Below, one piece after another: positions 24,204 to 33,325 of a DNA stretch of 49,721 nt. The notes beneath the pieces were generated by a model that was not told where the DNA came from, ran no database searches, and saw only the letters and a program-made list of their open reading frames with translations. The DNA comes from Candidatus Lutacidiplasma silvani (GTDB lineage Archaea > Thermoplasmatota > Thermoplasmata > Lutacidiplasmatales > UBA184), in NCBI GenBank assembly GCA_022750295.1, contig JAKIVZ010000018.1, positions 1 through 49,721 of the forward strand. Direction: 5' to 3'. The position numbers were made by a program, and so were the translations under genes. Position 1 is the stretch's first letter; each line of letters begins with the position of its first letter.

Positions 24204-25352
24204 GTGGGCCACGACGACCGTTCCGCGCTTGCGGGGACGTTATTTCTCGAAGACGGCACCCGGTTTGACGCCCGCGGCTTCGGCGCCACCGGTCGCCGCG
24301 TCGGCGAGGTCGTCTTCACGACCGGCATGGTCGGGTACCCCGAATCGCTCTCCGACCCGTCGTTCCGCGGCCAGATCCTGACGTTCACGTACCCGCTCCT
24401 CGGGAACTACGGGGTTCCCGCCCCCGACGCCCGCGACGAGCACGGTCTCCCGAAGTTCCTCGAATCGACCGGGATTCAGGTCCGCGCCGCGATCGTCCGG
24501 GGGCTGACGCGCGCGAACCACTGGCAGAGCGACCGGTCGCTCGACTCCTGGCTCCGGGACGAAGGGGTCCCCGGACTCGTCGGCGTCGACACGCGCCGGC
24601 TCACCGAGCACCTCCGCTCCCACGGGGTCCTCCGGGGGGTCGTGGACGTCCGCGAGGGCGACACCCGACCCTCGGACGACGAACTCCAGAAGGCGCTCGC
24701 CGCCGCGCCACGGTACGAAGACGAGGCGTTCGTTCCCGAGGTCGCCGTTCCGAAGCCGGTCGTGTACGGTCCGAGCTCGGCCCCGCTCGTCGGAGTCCTC
24801 GACTGCGGTATCAAAACGAGCATCCTCAAGAATCTCCTCGACCGCCACCTCGGCGTCCTCCGACTCCCGTACGACCACGAGGTGCCGGATCGCTGGGACG
24901 GTCGCCGGGTTCGCGGCATTCTCATCGGAAACGGGCCGGGGGACCCCGACCAGCTCGCGGCGACGATCGAGTCGTTGCGCCCCGCGGCGATCGACGGGAG
25001 GCCGACCCTCGGCATCTGCCTCGGTCACCAGCTCGTCGCGCTCGCCCGCGGCGCCACGACATACAAGCTCAAGTTCGGGCACCGGGGCCAGAACAAGACC
25101 GTCTGCTTCCCGGACGGGCGGTCGTACATCGTCAGCGAGAACCACGGGTACGCGGTCGACGTCGCCTCCCTCGCGAAGACCGACCTCGCCCCGTGGGCCA
25201 CGAACCCGGACGACGGGACGCTCGAGGGGCTGAAGGACCGCCGCGGACGCGTCCTCGCGCTCCAGGGTCACCCGGAGGGCCATCCGGGGCCGCAGGAGGC
25301 CGGATTCGTGTTCGACCGGTTCGCCGAACTGGTCCGGAAGGAGGCCGCCTGA
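24204..25352 (+). CDS. carA: Carbamoyl phosphate synthase small (glutaminase) subunit
   Basis: 382 residues from GTG 24204. The N-terminal CPSase_sm_chain domain has GEVVFTTGMVGYPESLSDPS near residue 34. The C-terminal class I amidotransferase has NGPGDP, the nucleophile Cys272 in GICLGHQ, and the His/Glu pair in GHPEGHPGP. It hydrolyses glutamine and passes ammonia to the large subunit. GTG is chosen because the family N-terminus begins right after it and there is no other start between the promoter box and the conserved region. Its TGA overlaps the carB ATG (TGATG), implying coupled translation. Confidence 0.95.
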   Translation: MGHDDRSALAGTLFLEDGTRFDARGFGATGRRVGEVVFTTGMVGYPESLSDPSFRGQILTFTYPLLGNYGVPAPDARDEHGLPKFLESTGIQVRAAIVRGLTRANHWQSDRSLDSWLRDEGVPGLVGVDTRRLTEHLRSHGVLRGVVDVREGDTRPSDDELQKALAAAPRYEDEAFVPEVAVPKPVVYGPSSAPLVGVLDCGIKTSILKNLLDRHLGVLRLPYDHEVPDRWDGRRVRGILIGNGPGDPDQLAATIESLRPAAIDGRPTLGICLGHQLVALARGATTYKLKFGHRGQNKTVCFPDGRSYIVSENHGYAVDVASLAKTDLAPWATNPDDGTLEGLKDRRGRVLALQGHPEGHPGPQEAGFVFDRFAELVRKEAA

Positions 25353-28300
25353 TGCACCATTACGACAAGATCGTCGTCCTGGGATCGGGCGCCCTGAAGA
25401 TCGGGGAGGCCGGGGAGTTCGACTACTCCGGAAGCCAGTGCCTGAAGGCGCTCGAGGAGGAGGGGATCTACGCGGTCGTCGTCAACCCGAACATCGCCAC
25501 GCTCCAGACCGACCCCCCGAAGCACGGGCGCGTCTACTTCCAACCGCTCCAGCCCGAGTTCGTCGAGCCGATCCTCGAGGCGGAGGCCCCGGACGGGATC
25601 CTCCTGAGCTTCGGGGGCCAAACCGCCCTGAACTGCGGCATCGAGCTCGCCGACCGCGGGGCGCTCCGCCGCCACAAGACCGAGGTCCTCGGCACCCCGC
25701 TCGCGGGGATCCGCGCCACCGAGGACCGCGCGAAATTCGTCCGGGCGATGGAGCGGGCGAAGGTCCCGACCCTCCCGAGCAAGGCGGTCTACTCGGTCGA
25801 GGAGGCGGTGGCGGCCGCCGGAGAGTTCGGCTACCCGGTGATGATCCGGGTCGCCTTCACCCTCGGCGGGAAGGGGGGCGGGGTCGCGCGCACCCCGGAC
25901 GAGCTCCGCGAGGTCGCGGGGCGCGGGCTCCGGATCAGCCCGGTCGGCCAGATCCTCCTCGAGCGGTACGTCGGGGAGTTCAAGCAGCTCGAGTACGAGG
26001 TCGTCCGGGACCGGGCGGGGAACGCGCTCACCGTCTGCAACATGGAGAACGTCCTCTCCATGCGGGTCCACACCGGCGACAACGTCGTCATCGCCCCGTC
26101 GCAGACCCTCGACGACCACGAGTACCAGATGCTCCGCCAGGCCGCGCTCCGGGCCGTCGAGGAGTGCGGCATCGTCGGCGAGTGCAACATCCAGTTCTGC
26201 CTCGACCCGGTGAAGGACGAGTACTTCGCAATCGAGGTGAACGCCCGGCTGAGCCGGTCGAGCGCCCTCGCGAGCAAGGCGACGGGCTATCCGCTCGCGT
26301 ACGTCGCGACGAAGCTCGCGCTCGGCTACACGCTCCCCGAGCTGAAGAACCGGGTGACGGGCGTGACGAGCGCCTGCTTCGAGCCGGCGCTCGACTACGT
26401 CGTCGTCAAGCTTCCGCGCTGGGACCTCGACAAGTTCCCCCGCGCCGAGCGACGGCTCGGTCCGTCGATGAAGAGCGTCGGCGAGGTCATGGGGATCGGC
26501 GCCTCGTTCCCCGAAGCGCTCCTGAAGGCGGTCCGGATGAGCGACCCCCGGGCCGACCTCGTCCCCCCCGAGACCGCTCGACCGAAGGACGACGTCCTGC
26601 GCGACCTCGCCGAGCCGAAGCCGGACATTCTCGAGCGGGTCCTGGAAGGGCTCCGGGCCGGCATCGACCCGGCGACGATCGCCCGCACGAGCTGGATCGA
26701 CCGGTGGTTCGTCGACGAACTCGCGGAGGTCGAACGGGCCGACGCCGCGCTCCGCCGCTACAAGGGGATCACGGAGGTCCCGTTCGAGACGCTGCGGGCC
26801 GCGAAGGAGCTCGGCTTCTCCGACCGGGCGATCGCCCGGGCGACGAAGGACGATGAGGAGCGGGTCCGCCAGAGCCGGATCTCCCTCGGGCTCCGGCCGC
26901 GGATTCGGATGGTCGACACGCTGGCCGGCGAATGGCCGTCGGCGACGAACTACCTCTACGTGACGTACCGGGCCGACGCCGACGACGTCGGACCGGTCCC
27001 GACCGGGAGCGTCCTCGTACTGGGGGCCGGACCGTACCGGATCGGCTCGAGCGTCGAGTTCGACTGGTCGACGATGAACCTCGTCGACGGATTGAAGGCG
27101 GAAGGGATCCCGGCGGTGGCCCTTCTCAACAGCAACCCCGAGACGGTCTCGACCGACTACGACCGGTCCGACCGCCTGTACTTCGAGGAGATCACCCTCG
27201 AACGGGTCCGCGACCTCGTCGAGTTCGAGTCGTTCGGCGGCGTCGTGACCTGCGTCGGGAGCCAGTTGGCGCAGAACCTGACCCCGCTCCTCCACGCCTG
27301 CGGCGTCCCCATCCTCGGGACGGCGCCGGAGTCGATCGACACGGCGGAGGACCGGGCCCAGTTCGCCCGACTCCTCGAGCGTCTCGGGATCCCCCAGCCG
27401 GCGTGGCGCGCGTTCACGACCGTCGAGGAGGCGGCGACGTTCGCCGACGAGGTCGGGTATCCGGTCCTCGTCCGCCCGTCGTACGTCTTGTCCGGTCAGG
27501 CGATGCGCGTCATCTTCGGGAGCCACGACCTCGCCCGGTTCCTGGCCGAGGCGGTCCGCCTCTCCCCCCAGCACCCCGTCGTGATCACGAAGTTCGTCGA
27601 GGGGGCCGACGAGGTCGAGCTCGACGCGATCTCCGACGGGACGGACGTTCTCGTCGGCGGGATCCTCGAGCACGTCGAGCAGGCGGGCGTCCACTCCGGG
27701 GACGCGATCTTCTGCCTCCCTCCCCGGCACACGTCGGCCGAGATGCAGGCCCGCCTCATCGAGGCGGCCGGCAAGATGGCCCGCGCGCTCGCCATCCGCG
27801 GCCCGTTCAACGTCCAGTTCCTCGTCAAGGGGAACGAGTTTCAGATCATCGAGCTCAACCTTCGGGCGAGCCGGTCGCTCCCCTTCCTCACGAAGGCGAC
27901 GGGCGTTCCCCTTCTCCGGGAGGCCGCGCGAGCGATGGTGGGCCGCCCCCTCTCGCAGACCGGCGTCGCGCCGCTCCCGCCGGGCCGATGGGGCGTCAAG
28001 GTCCCGCAGTTCTCGTTCCTCCAACTCGCCGGCTCCGACCCGCTCCTCGGGGTCGAGATGCAGTCGACCGGGGAGGTCGCCTGCTTCGGGCCGACGTTCG
28101 CGGACGCGCTGGTCAAGGCGCTCGTCGCGACCGGCGTGAAACTCGTCCCCTCCGGTGGCACCGCGTTCCTCTCGGTCGGCGGAGTCGAGCTGAAGGAGCA
28201 GCTCCTTCCGATCGCCCTCGGGATGCGGTCCCTCGGCTACAAGCTCGCGGCGACCGAGGACACCGCGGCGTTCCTCTCCGCCCGCGGCGCGAAGCCGGTC

Positions 28301-28693
28301 CAGGTCCTCCACAAGGTCAGCGAACCCGACCGGAAGCCGAACGTCGTCGAGGCGCTCGATTCCGGCAAGATCGACCTGATGCTCAATCTCCCGTCGTCGC
28401 TCACCCAGGCGAAGCTGGAGCAGATGCTCGAGGACGAGTACGTTCTCCGTCGACGCGCCGTCGAGCTCGGGATCCCGCTCTTCACGAGTCTCGAGGGATT
28501 CGCGGCGTACGTCGAAGGGCTCGCCTGGCTGAAGGACCACCCGGCCACCGTGGACGCCCTCTACGGCGCCCCCGAGCCCGGCCGGACCGATGGGAGCGTG
28601 CCGATGCCGCGCGGGGTCCCGCTGATCCAGCCCAAGGTACGACGTCCCCGGGCCGTCCGGCCGGCGGCGCGGGCCTCCCCGCTCGACCCGTAA
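25352..28693 (+). CDS. carB: Carbamoyl phosphate synthase large subunit
   Basis: 1,113 residues, near the usual length of about 1,070. Two homologous ATP-grasp halves are evident: GSGALKIGEAGEFDYSGSQ near residue 12 and GAGPYRIGSSVEFDWSTMN near 555, with MIRVAFTLGGKGGGV and VLVRPSYVLSGQAMR as their ATP-binding loops. The C-terminal methylglyoxal-synthase-like allosteric domain runs from about 960. The last 40 residues (VRRPRAVRPAARASPLDP) are a basic tail beyond the usual end. It makes carbamoyl phosphate from bicarbonate, ATP and ammonia for pyrimidine and arginine synthesis. Confidence 0.97.
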   Translation: MHHYDKIVVLGSGALKIGEAGEFDYSGSQCLKALEEEGIYAVVVNPNIATLQTDPPKHGRVYFQPLQPEFVEPILEAEAPDGILLSFGGQTALNCGIELADRGALRRHKTEVLGTPLAGIRATEDRAKFVRAMERAKVPTLPSKAVYSVEEAVAAAGEFGYPVMIRVAFTLGGKGGGVARTPDELREVAGRGLRISPVGQILLERYVGEFKQLEYEVVRDRAGNALTVCNMENVLSMRVHTGDNVVIAPSQTLDDHEYQMLRQAALRAVEECGIVGECNIQFCLDPVKDEYFAIEVNARLSRSSALASKATGYPLAYVATKLALGYTLPELKNRVTGVTSACFEPALDYVVVKLPRWDLDKFPRAERRLGPSMKSVGEVMGIGASFPEALLKAVRMSDPRADLVPPETARPKDDVLRDLAEPKPDILERVLEGLRAGIDPATIARTSWIDRWFVDELAEVERADAALRRYKGITEVPFETLRAAKELGFSDRAIARATKDDEERVRQSRISLGLRPRIRMVDTLAGEWPSATNYLYVTYRADADDVGPVPTGSVLVLGAGPYRIGSSVEFDWSTMNLVDGLKAEGIPAVALLNSNPETVSTDYDRSDRLYFEEITLERVRDLVEFESFGGVVTCVGSQLAQNLTPLLHACGVPILGTAPESIDTAEDRAQFARLLERLGIPQPAWRAFTTVEEAATFADEVGYPVLVRPSYVLSGQAMRVIFGSHDLARFLAEAVRLSPQHPVVITKFVEGADEVELDAISDGTDVLVGGILEHVEQAGVHSGDAIFCLPPRHTSAEMQARLIEAAGKMARALAIRGPFNVQFLVKGNEFQIIELNLRASRSLPFLTKATGVPLLREAARAMVGRPLSQTGVAPLPPGRWGVKVPQFSFLQLAGSDPLLGVEMQSTGEVACFGPTFADALVKALVATGVKLVPSGGTAFLSVGGVELKEQLLPIALGMRSLGYKLAATEDTAAFLSARGAKPVQVLHKVSEPDRKPNVVEALDSGKIDLMLNLPSSLTQAKLEQMLEDEYVLRRRAVELGIPLFTSLEGFAAYVEGLAWLKDHPATVDALYGAPEPGRTDGSVPMPRGVPLIQPKVRRPRAVRPAARASPLDP

Positions 28694-28716
28694 GTCGTCC
28701 GCGGGCGCCGACGCGC

Positions 28717-29574
28717 TCACTCGGTGAGGGTGAGCACGATCGAGACGTTCCCCGTGTACGCCTGCGAGGGGACGGCGAGGACGAACGACACTCCACCGAA
28801 CGAGTCGATCGGCAAGAACACGGGTGTGCTCGCCGAGACGACCGAGAACCCCGGGGTCGTGGTGGCGACCGCCGTGAGGGTCCAGCTGACCTCGGGGGAG
28901 ATGACGAAGAACCCGGCGGAGTCGTCGTATTGCGACCCGGCGAACGTCTGGAACGCGACCCCCGACGCCGCGTCGACCCCGCACGGACCGCTGTCGGAGC
29001 TCGGGGAGTAGGAGAAGTTCTGGGCCGTGACGTCCACGTTCGGGCGCTGGAACGTCACGTTCGCCGTCATGCTCAGGTTCCCCTGGTAGGCGGAGTCCGG
29101 GACCTCGACGCTGACGTGGAGCTCGGCCGGGACGCCGAGGGCTACGAACAGGGGCACGTTCGACGATTCCACCGTGAACCCGGGCGTCGAGACATTGACG
29201 CTGACGACCGTGCACGCGCGGACCGAACCGTCGGACTGGTCGGTCAGGTTGATCGTGAAGTCGATGACGCCCCCCGTCGCGAGGGTGTGGGCCCGACCTC
29301 CACCGTACTCCGAGGGAAAGCAGGGGTTCGACGCGGGCTCGAATGTGAGCGTCGCCGAATGTACGGTCACCGTCGGTTGGGCTCCCAAGGCGTTGATCCC
29401 GAGCGGAAGGACGCCCGCGAGTCCGAGGAGTACGACGGCGACGATGGCCGCCACGACGGCTCCGATTCCCGCGTACCGGGCGGTCCGTCGCGGCGAGGAA
29501 GGCGGGGCGGGGATTCCGGGGTTCGAAGGGGGAGCCGTCGGAACGGCCGGCTGGATTCCTTCGCCCGCGGCCAC
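28717..29574 (-). CDS. Membrane-anchored secreted beta-rich protein
   Basis: 285 residues from GTG 29574. A Pro/Ser cytoplasmic stretch of 30 residues is followed by an anchor helix (IGAVVAAIVAVVLLGLAGVLP) and an extracellular part with two probable beta-sandwich domains: the first contains VTVHSATLTFEP and SVNVSTPGFTV, the second SWTLTAVATTTPGFSVVSA. The shared phrase TPGF in both suggests an internal duplication. Sequons and a few Cys residues are present. No enzymatic motif is seen. A CCTTACTT island on the plus strand at 29606-29613 lies about 35 bases before the start. Confidence 0.7.
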   Translation of the reverse strand: MAAGEGIQPAVPTAPPSNPGIPAPPSSPRRTARYAGIGAVVAAIVAVVLLGLAGVLPLGINALGAQPTVTVHSATLTFEPASNPCFPSEYGGGRAHTLATGGVIDFTINLTDQSDGSVRACTVVSVNVSTPGFTVESSNVPLFVALGVPAELHVSVEVPDSAYQGNLSMTANVTFQRPNVDVTAQNFSYSPSSDSGPCGVDAASGVAFQTFAGSQYDDSAGFFVISPEVSWTLTAVATTTPGFSVVSASTPVFLPIDSFGGVSFVLAVPSQAYTGNVSIVLTLTE

Positions 29575-29630
29575 TCCGGGGGACGAAGAGCTGGACGGAA
29601 AGAGACCTTACTTCGGGGCGCTACGACCCG

Positions 29631-30167
29631 TTATCTCGCGCCCACGACCCGAGGAGTTCGCCGGCGCGCCTTGGGCCGCGCGGACCGAGTGGACGAACGC
29701 CGGCCACGTACGCGCGCCTCGGCCCGACGGAGCGCCGAGATCTGACGAGTCGTTCCCGTGAACTTGGTTCGCGCGGAAACGAAGCAGAGGGAGTTCCCGG
29801 TGGGGTCGTGAGCGTAGAAGGAGAGCTCCCCCCACGGCCGAACGACGATTTCGCCCGCCGGATTGTCGGGATCGCCGTGGAGGAGCCCAGTGTCCAAGCA
29901 CGCCAGCTTGGCCGCCCGTCGGTGGAGCTCCGTCAAGTCGTTCGTGGCGAGGTAGATTGCCTCGGGGAAGTGCGGGCGACGCTCCTCGACCACCGACGAG
30001 GAGTCGAGGAGCCCCAAAATCACCGGACCGCAGTCGAAGTAGATCCGTCCGCCGGCGACGTTCCTCCCCCGGCTCCCGAGGAGGAACTCGTAGAACCTCT
30101 TCGCAACGGCAAGGTCCTTCGCCGGTAGTAAAACTCGAAAGATCTGTGCGGTCGCGTTTCGCTTCAT
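29631..30167 (-). CDS. VOC (glyoxalase/bleomycin-resistance-like) family protein
   Basis: 178 residues. The first 130 form a VOC module: FRVLLPAKDLAVAKRFYEFL, GGRIYFDCGPVILGL, AIYLATNDLTELHRRA and GELSFYAHDPTGNSLCFV. The final 40 residues are Arg/Ser-rich and unlike the family. VOC proteins use a metal-bound paired beta-alpha-beta fold for isomerase, dioxygenase or binding roles. Two other VOC genes occur at 32830 and 36419. ATG 30167 is supported by an A/T box 34 bases upstream. Confidence 0.82.
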   Translation of the reverse strand: MKRNATAQIFRVLLPAKDLAVAKRFYEFLLGSRGRNVAGGRIYFDCGPVILGLLDSSSVVEERRPHFPEAIYLATNDLTELHRRAAKLACLDTGLLHGDPDNPAGEIVVRPWGELSFYAHDPTGNSLCFVSARTKFTGTTRQISALRRAEARVRGRRSSTRSARPKARRRTPRVVGAR

Positions 30168-30197
30168 CCGAGACGACGAGCCGGAAGGAACCCGTCT

Positions 30198-30205
30198 GTT
30201 TAGCG
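30198..30205 (-). promoter_or_regulatory. TATA-like box for the VOC gene at 30167
   Basis: CGCTAAAC on the minus strand is centred about 34 bases before ATG 30167. Confidence 0.45.
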
Positions 30206-30261
30206 CCAGCGAACGACGCCAGGGTCCGGCCCCGCTCCCCTCGGGGAGGAAAGCCGTACGG

Positions 30262-30840
30262 TTAGGGGAGTGGGCTCCAGGCTCGGACCTGCCCGACGCC
30301 ATTCGGGCCCAAGCGGGTCTCGGGGGAGCGCGGCGGCCCGCCCGCCGACATCGCCTTCAAGATCGCCTCGAATGCAGCGAGCGGAACCGGTACCTCGCGG
30401 GCGAAACCGGACGCTCGCCGGTACACGACCGCGAACCGAGTCGCCTCCGATTGGCCCGGAATCGAAGTACGGTCGACGACCCCGATCAATCGGGCGCTCG
30501 AAGAGTTTCGCGCGGCCCGCTCGCTATAGGGAACGACCTCGACCGATCCGGCGGCGTCCCGAATCTGGAGTGCGTCCGAGTCGACCCCCAGCTCGACGAC
30601 GTGGAACTCGACCCGGCGCGCCGTCGCGACGACAAAGGCGAGAACCAGCGCCCCGACGGGAAGCGCGAGTCCGAGAAGGAGGATCCGAGCCTGGAACGTT
30701 CCCGAAAGCGTCGGCACATGTCCCAGCGCGGCGGCGATCACGAACTCGAGGAGGACGACCATCGCACCGGCGCAGGCCCACATTTGGCGGGCCGGACCGT
30801 TCAACTGGTGGCGGAAACTCCGCAGGTCGAACGTCTCCAC
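30262..30840 (-). CDS. Two-TM membrane protein with PH-like cytoplasmic domain
   Basis: 192 residues. Two hydrophobic helices (WACAGAMVVLLEFVIAAALG and ILLLGLALPVGALVLAFVVA) lie near residues 21-41 and 53-71, followed by a soluble part of about 115 residues starting EFHVVELGVDSDALQIRD. That part has the strand spacing of a bacterial PH-like (bPH) domain. No family is identified with certainty. The stop lies inside the upstream region of the VOC gene, so the two genes may be read from one transcript or the VOC promoter may sit within this gene's end. Confidence 0.6.
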   Translation of the reverse strand: METFDLRSFRHQLNGPARQMWACAGAMVVLLEFVIAAALGHVPTLSGTFQARILLLGLALPVGALVLAFVVATARRVEFHVVELGVDSDALQIRDAAGSVEVVPYSERAARNSSSARLIGVVDRTSIPGQSEATRFAVVYRRASGFAREVPVPLAAFEAILKAMSAGGPPRSPETRLGPNGVGQVRAWSPLP

Positions 30841-31091
30841 GAGCTCGTTCTCTCACTCTCGTCCTTCCCACCCCGCGCGGCCATATCAGCGCGCTCGGGC
30901 TGACCCCCCCGCCCGAACCGGGGGGCAGTCCGATCGAGCAACTCTGGGGGTCCGTCTTCGACGTCCCATCCCTCGTCATCCGGTTGCGGGGAGTCTCGCG
31001 GGACCCTGAGCGACGCTTTCGCCTGGTTGCGACCGGACTTGTGGACCACAGAGGTAGGGTGGGTTTCGATCGCTCCGAGCCAGCAACGTAG

Positions 31092-31382
31092 CTATGGGCC
31101 GATCCGGGGTGGCGGACCGTGTCGAAGCGTGCCCAAAGCAACCCGAACTCCCCCGAAGAAGGCAAGGATCGCCCCTAAGGCGACCAGAAATTCCCCCAAG
31201 AGGTACGGGCCCTGGTCGGACGCTGGCGCGAAGAGCGCGCAGGGAACTCTGTTCGCGGAGCACCCGTTCTCGAATTGGGACTTTTGGGCCGGATAGACTG
31301 TTGTCGCGTAGTACCATGCCAGGCCGGCCCCTACGAGGAGGAGGGCGACCCCCAGAATCAACGGGAGGCTGCCCCTCCGCAT
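31092..31382 (-). CDS. Small two-TM membrane protein
   Basis: 96 residues: helix one LPLILGVALLLVGAGLAWYY, an extracellular-looking loop with two Cys (GCSANRVPC), helix two LLGEFLVALGAILAFFGGV and a basic tail. No family is recognised. The hairpin-like topology with a Cys-pair loop is common in archaeal envelope proteins. It sits alone on the minus strand, 251 bases upstream of the PH-like membrane gene; the gap 30841-31091 contains no convincing gene. Confidence 0.6.
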   Translation of the reverse strand: MRRGSLPLILGVALLLVGAGLAWYYATTVYPAQKSQFENGCSANRVPCALFAPASDQGPYLLGEFLVALGAILAFFGGVRVALGTLRHGPPPRIGP

Positions 31383-31593
31383 CGGCGGGAGGGACGGCTG
31401 CGGGGCTTATCACCGAAAGGTCCTCGATGCCGACGGTACCGCCGGTCGGTCCCGCCCGCGCCGAGTCCTTCCGCGCCGGCGCCGAATGCGGAGGCCCGTG
31501 GCGGGGTCGGGTGCCCTGAGGTTTGCGGCCCACGCGTGGGGGCCCGCTGGCCCCCTTGCCGCACAGAAGCCATGAAGGTGAGAGCTCCCGTTG

Positions 31594-32037
31594 ATGCGTC
31601 AGATGCCCGGCCCCAACCGCGACGTCGACGCCATCATCGATGCCACCCCCGACGAGCGCGGGGTCCTCCTGGTCAGGCTCCGTGAGATCATTCACGCGGG
31701 CGACCCCGAGATCGTGGAGACCGTCAAGTGGAGGAAGCCGAGCAGTCCACTCGGCGCGGCCGTGTTCGAGCACGACGGCATCGTTTGCATCCTCATCCCC
31801 CTGAAGGGGCGGGTCCGCATCAGCTTCGTCGACGGCTCGAGCCTACCCGACCCCAGGAAGCTCTTCAATGCGCAGCTCAACGGCAAGTCAAGGGCCATCG
31901 ACGTTCCGGTGGGGGGTGTGATCGACGCGGCCGGGGTGAAGGCGCTCGTTCGCGCCGCGGTGGAGCACCGCGGGTATGGCGAGCCCCGCCCTGCAATGGC
32001 CCCCAAGCGGGGCGCGAGGCACACAACTCCGCGCTGA
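31594..32037 (+). CDS. DUF1801 family protein
   Basis: 147 residues from ATG 31594. It carries the DUF1801 pattern: REIIHAGDPEIVETVKWRKP, GAAVFEHDGIVCILIPLK and RVRISFVDGSS, and it ends with a basic tail. This is the second DUF1801 protein in the window (the other starts at 12229) but the two are clearly divergent. No obvious promoter is seen. DinB follows on the same strand with its own strong TATA box. Confidence 0.75.
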   Translation: MRQMPGPNRDVDAIIDATPDERGVLLVRLREIIHAGDPEIVETVKWRKPSSPLGAAVFEHDGIVCILIPLKGRVRISFVDGSSLPDPRKLFNAQLNGKSRAIDVPVGGVIDAAGVKALVRAAVEHRGYGEPRPAMAPKRGARHTTPR

Positions 32038-32067
32038 CGAGGCTCGCACCCAACTCTGTTCGGGTTC

Positions 32068-32076
32068 GTTTTAAAC
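32068..32076 (+). promoter_or_regulatory. Strong TATA box for the DinB-like gene
   Basis: GTTTTAAAC, within a palindromic CGTTTTAAACG, is centred 24 bases before ATG 32096, implying a leaderless transcript. It is one of the clearest promoters in the window. Confidence 0.7.
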
Positions 32077-32095
32077 GGCAGACTCCTCCCGCGCC

Positions 32096-32650
32096 ATGCC
32101 TCCCCACGACGCTTGCAAGGACGCCGCCGAACTCGCGGTGCTCGGGAATCTGTATCGGTACAATTCCTACGTGCGCAAGAAGTACCTCGCGACGCTGAAG
32201 GGTATCCCGAGCTCCGAACTCCTCCGGGACCGAGAGGCGTCTCACCCCTCGCTCCTCGACATCTATCTTCACGTCCTCGACGCCTACCGCGCGTGGTTCG
32301 TCGTCCGGTACGAGGGCAAGGAATGGGTTCCTTCGGAGAGTCTCAGCGGACGGGTCACTTCGACTTCCGTCGCCGGACGGGAAGCGGGCCGGCTCGACGC
32401 CTACGTCCTTGGGCTGGTCGAGCGATTGCGCCCCGAAGACCTTCGGCGCACCGTTCGGTTTCCGGACGGGGGCCGGATCCTCGGGGATACGGTGAGGGAC
32501 ATTCTGTGGCACATGACCGAAGAAGAACTTCAGCACCGGGGCGAACTCAACGCCCTTCTCTGGCAGGCGGGCGTCGAGCCGCCGGTGACCGATTGGATGG
32601 TTTGGAAGCTGGAGACCGGCCAGCCGGGACCCACCGTCTTCGACCCGTGA
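32096..32650 (+). CDS. DinB-family metal-binding four-helix protein
   Basis: 184 residues. It has the DinB/YfiT-like four-helix pattern with three spaced His/metal-ligand sites: DIYLHVLDAYRAWF near residue 58 and DILWHMTEEELQHRGELNAL near 137. The N-terminal helix (LGNLYRYNSYVRKKYLATL) is typical. DinB-like proteins are metal-dependent thiol transferases or hydrolases, often using bacillithiol or mycothiol in bacteria; the archaeal cofactor is unknown. A leaderless promoter fixes the start. Confidence 0.82.
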   Translation: MPPHDACKDAAELAVLGNLYRYNSYVRKKYLATLKGIPSSELLRDREASHPSLLDIYLHVLDAYRAWFVVRYEGKEWVPSESLSGRVTSTSVAGREAGRLDAYVLGLVERLRPEDLRRTVRFPDGGRILGDTVRDILWHMTEEELQHRGELNALLWQAGVEPPVTDWMVWKLETGQPGPTVFDP

Positions 32651-32829
32651 GCCCACTCCCCCGAATCGTGGGAATCCCGTAAGAATGCACACGAGGACGT
32701 CCAGGGCCATCCTTCCCAACCAGACTCGGACCGGGGGGAGGGTCTTCGGGCTCGCCATGGCACTCCCGCCGGAGGGAGGGGTGCTCTCTCTCCGAGGCTT
32801 GATGAGGCAAGAGGGGCTGAACGAACTCG

Positions 32830-33243
32830 GTGGCAGTCGTGTCTCCAAAACGACCGGCTTCTCGGCTCCCGAAAGCGAAGTTCGTGAGCGTCGCCGTCGT
32901 CGTCTCGAACCGAAGGAAGTCGGTCGAATGGGATACCCGGACGTTCGGATTGGACGTGCGGGAGCAGTCCGACGATCAGGGGGGCCACTGGGTGGTCGTC
33001 GGTCGAAAGGGGCAGAGCGGCGGCGTCCACATCTGCCAGATCTCCGAGATTGACTCGTCATTTCCTCCGGAGGAGGGACCCACCGGAATTCTCTTCCGGC
33101 TCCCGGGGGACTTTCGACGTTCGTGTGCCGCCCTCAAAGCGAATGGAGTCCGCTTCACTCCGCCTCCGAGAACGGAGACTTGGGGTCAATGGGCGATGAT
33201 CGCCGACCCGGACGCGAACGAGATCATGCTGGTCCCAGCGTAG
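32830..33243 (+). CDS. VOC family protein
   Basis: 137 residues from GTG 32830. VOC features: FVSVAVVVSNRRKSVEWDT (first beta-alpha), HWVVVGRKGQSGGVHICQI, PTGILFRLPGD and WAMIADPDANEIMLV (metal-ligand strand). The start is uncertain: the frame has no ATG upstream of the domain, and GTG 32830 is the first usable codon; a GTG three codons later is possible. No clear TATA box. It converges with the ferredoxin gene 82 bases downstream. Confidence 0.75.
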   Translation: MAVVSPKRPASRLPKAKFVSVAVVVSNRRKSVEWDTRTFGLDVREQSDDQGGHWVVVGRKGQSGGVHICQISEIDSSFPPEEGPTGILFRLPGDFRRSCAALKANGVRFTPPPRTETWGQWAMIADPDANEIMLVPA

Positions 33244-33325
33244 TCGACCTCGGCGGTCCACGCGTGGCTCGCCGTCGACGTGTCTCCCTCGGCGGGCTGT
33301 CGGCACCGCCCGATCGAGCGCTCGT

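Noticed and set aside
25268-29745. ORFs over 900 codons overlapping carB on the opposite strand and in another frame.
   Set aside because: carB and the secreted protein at 28717 explain the region fully; the overlapping frames are shadows with skewed composition.
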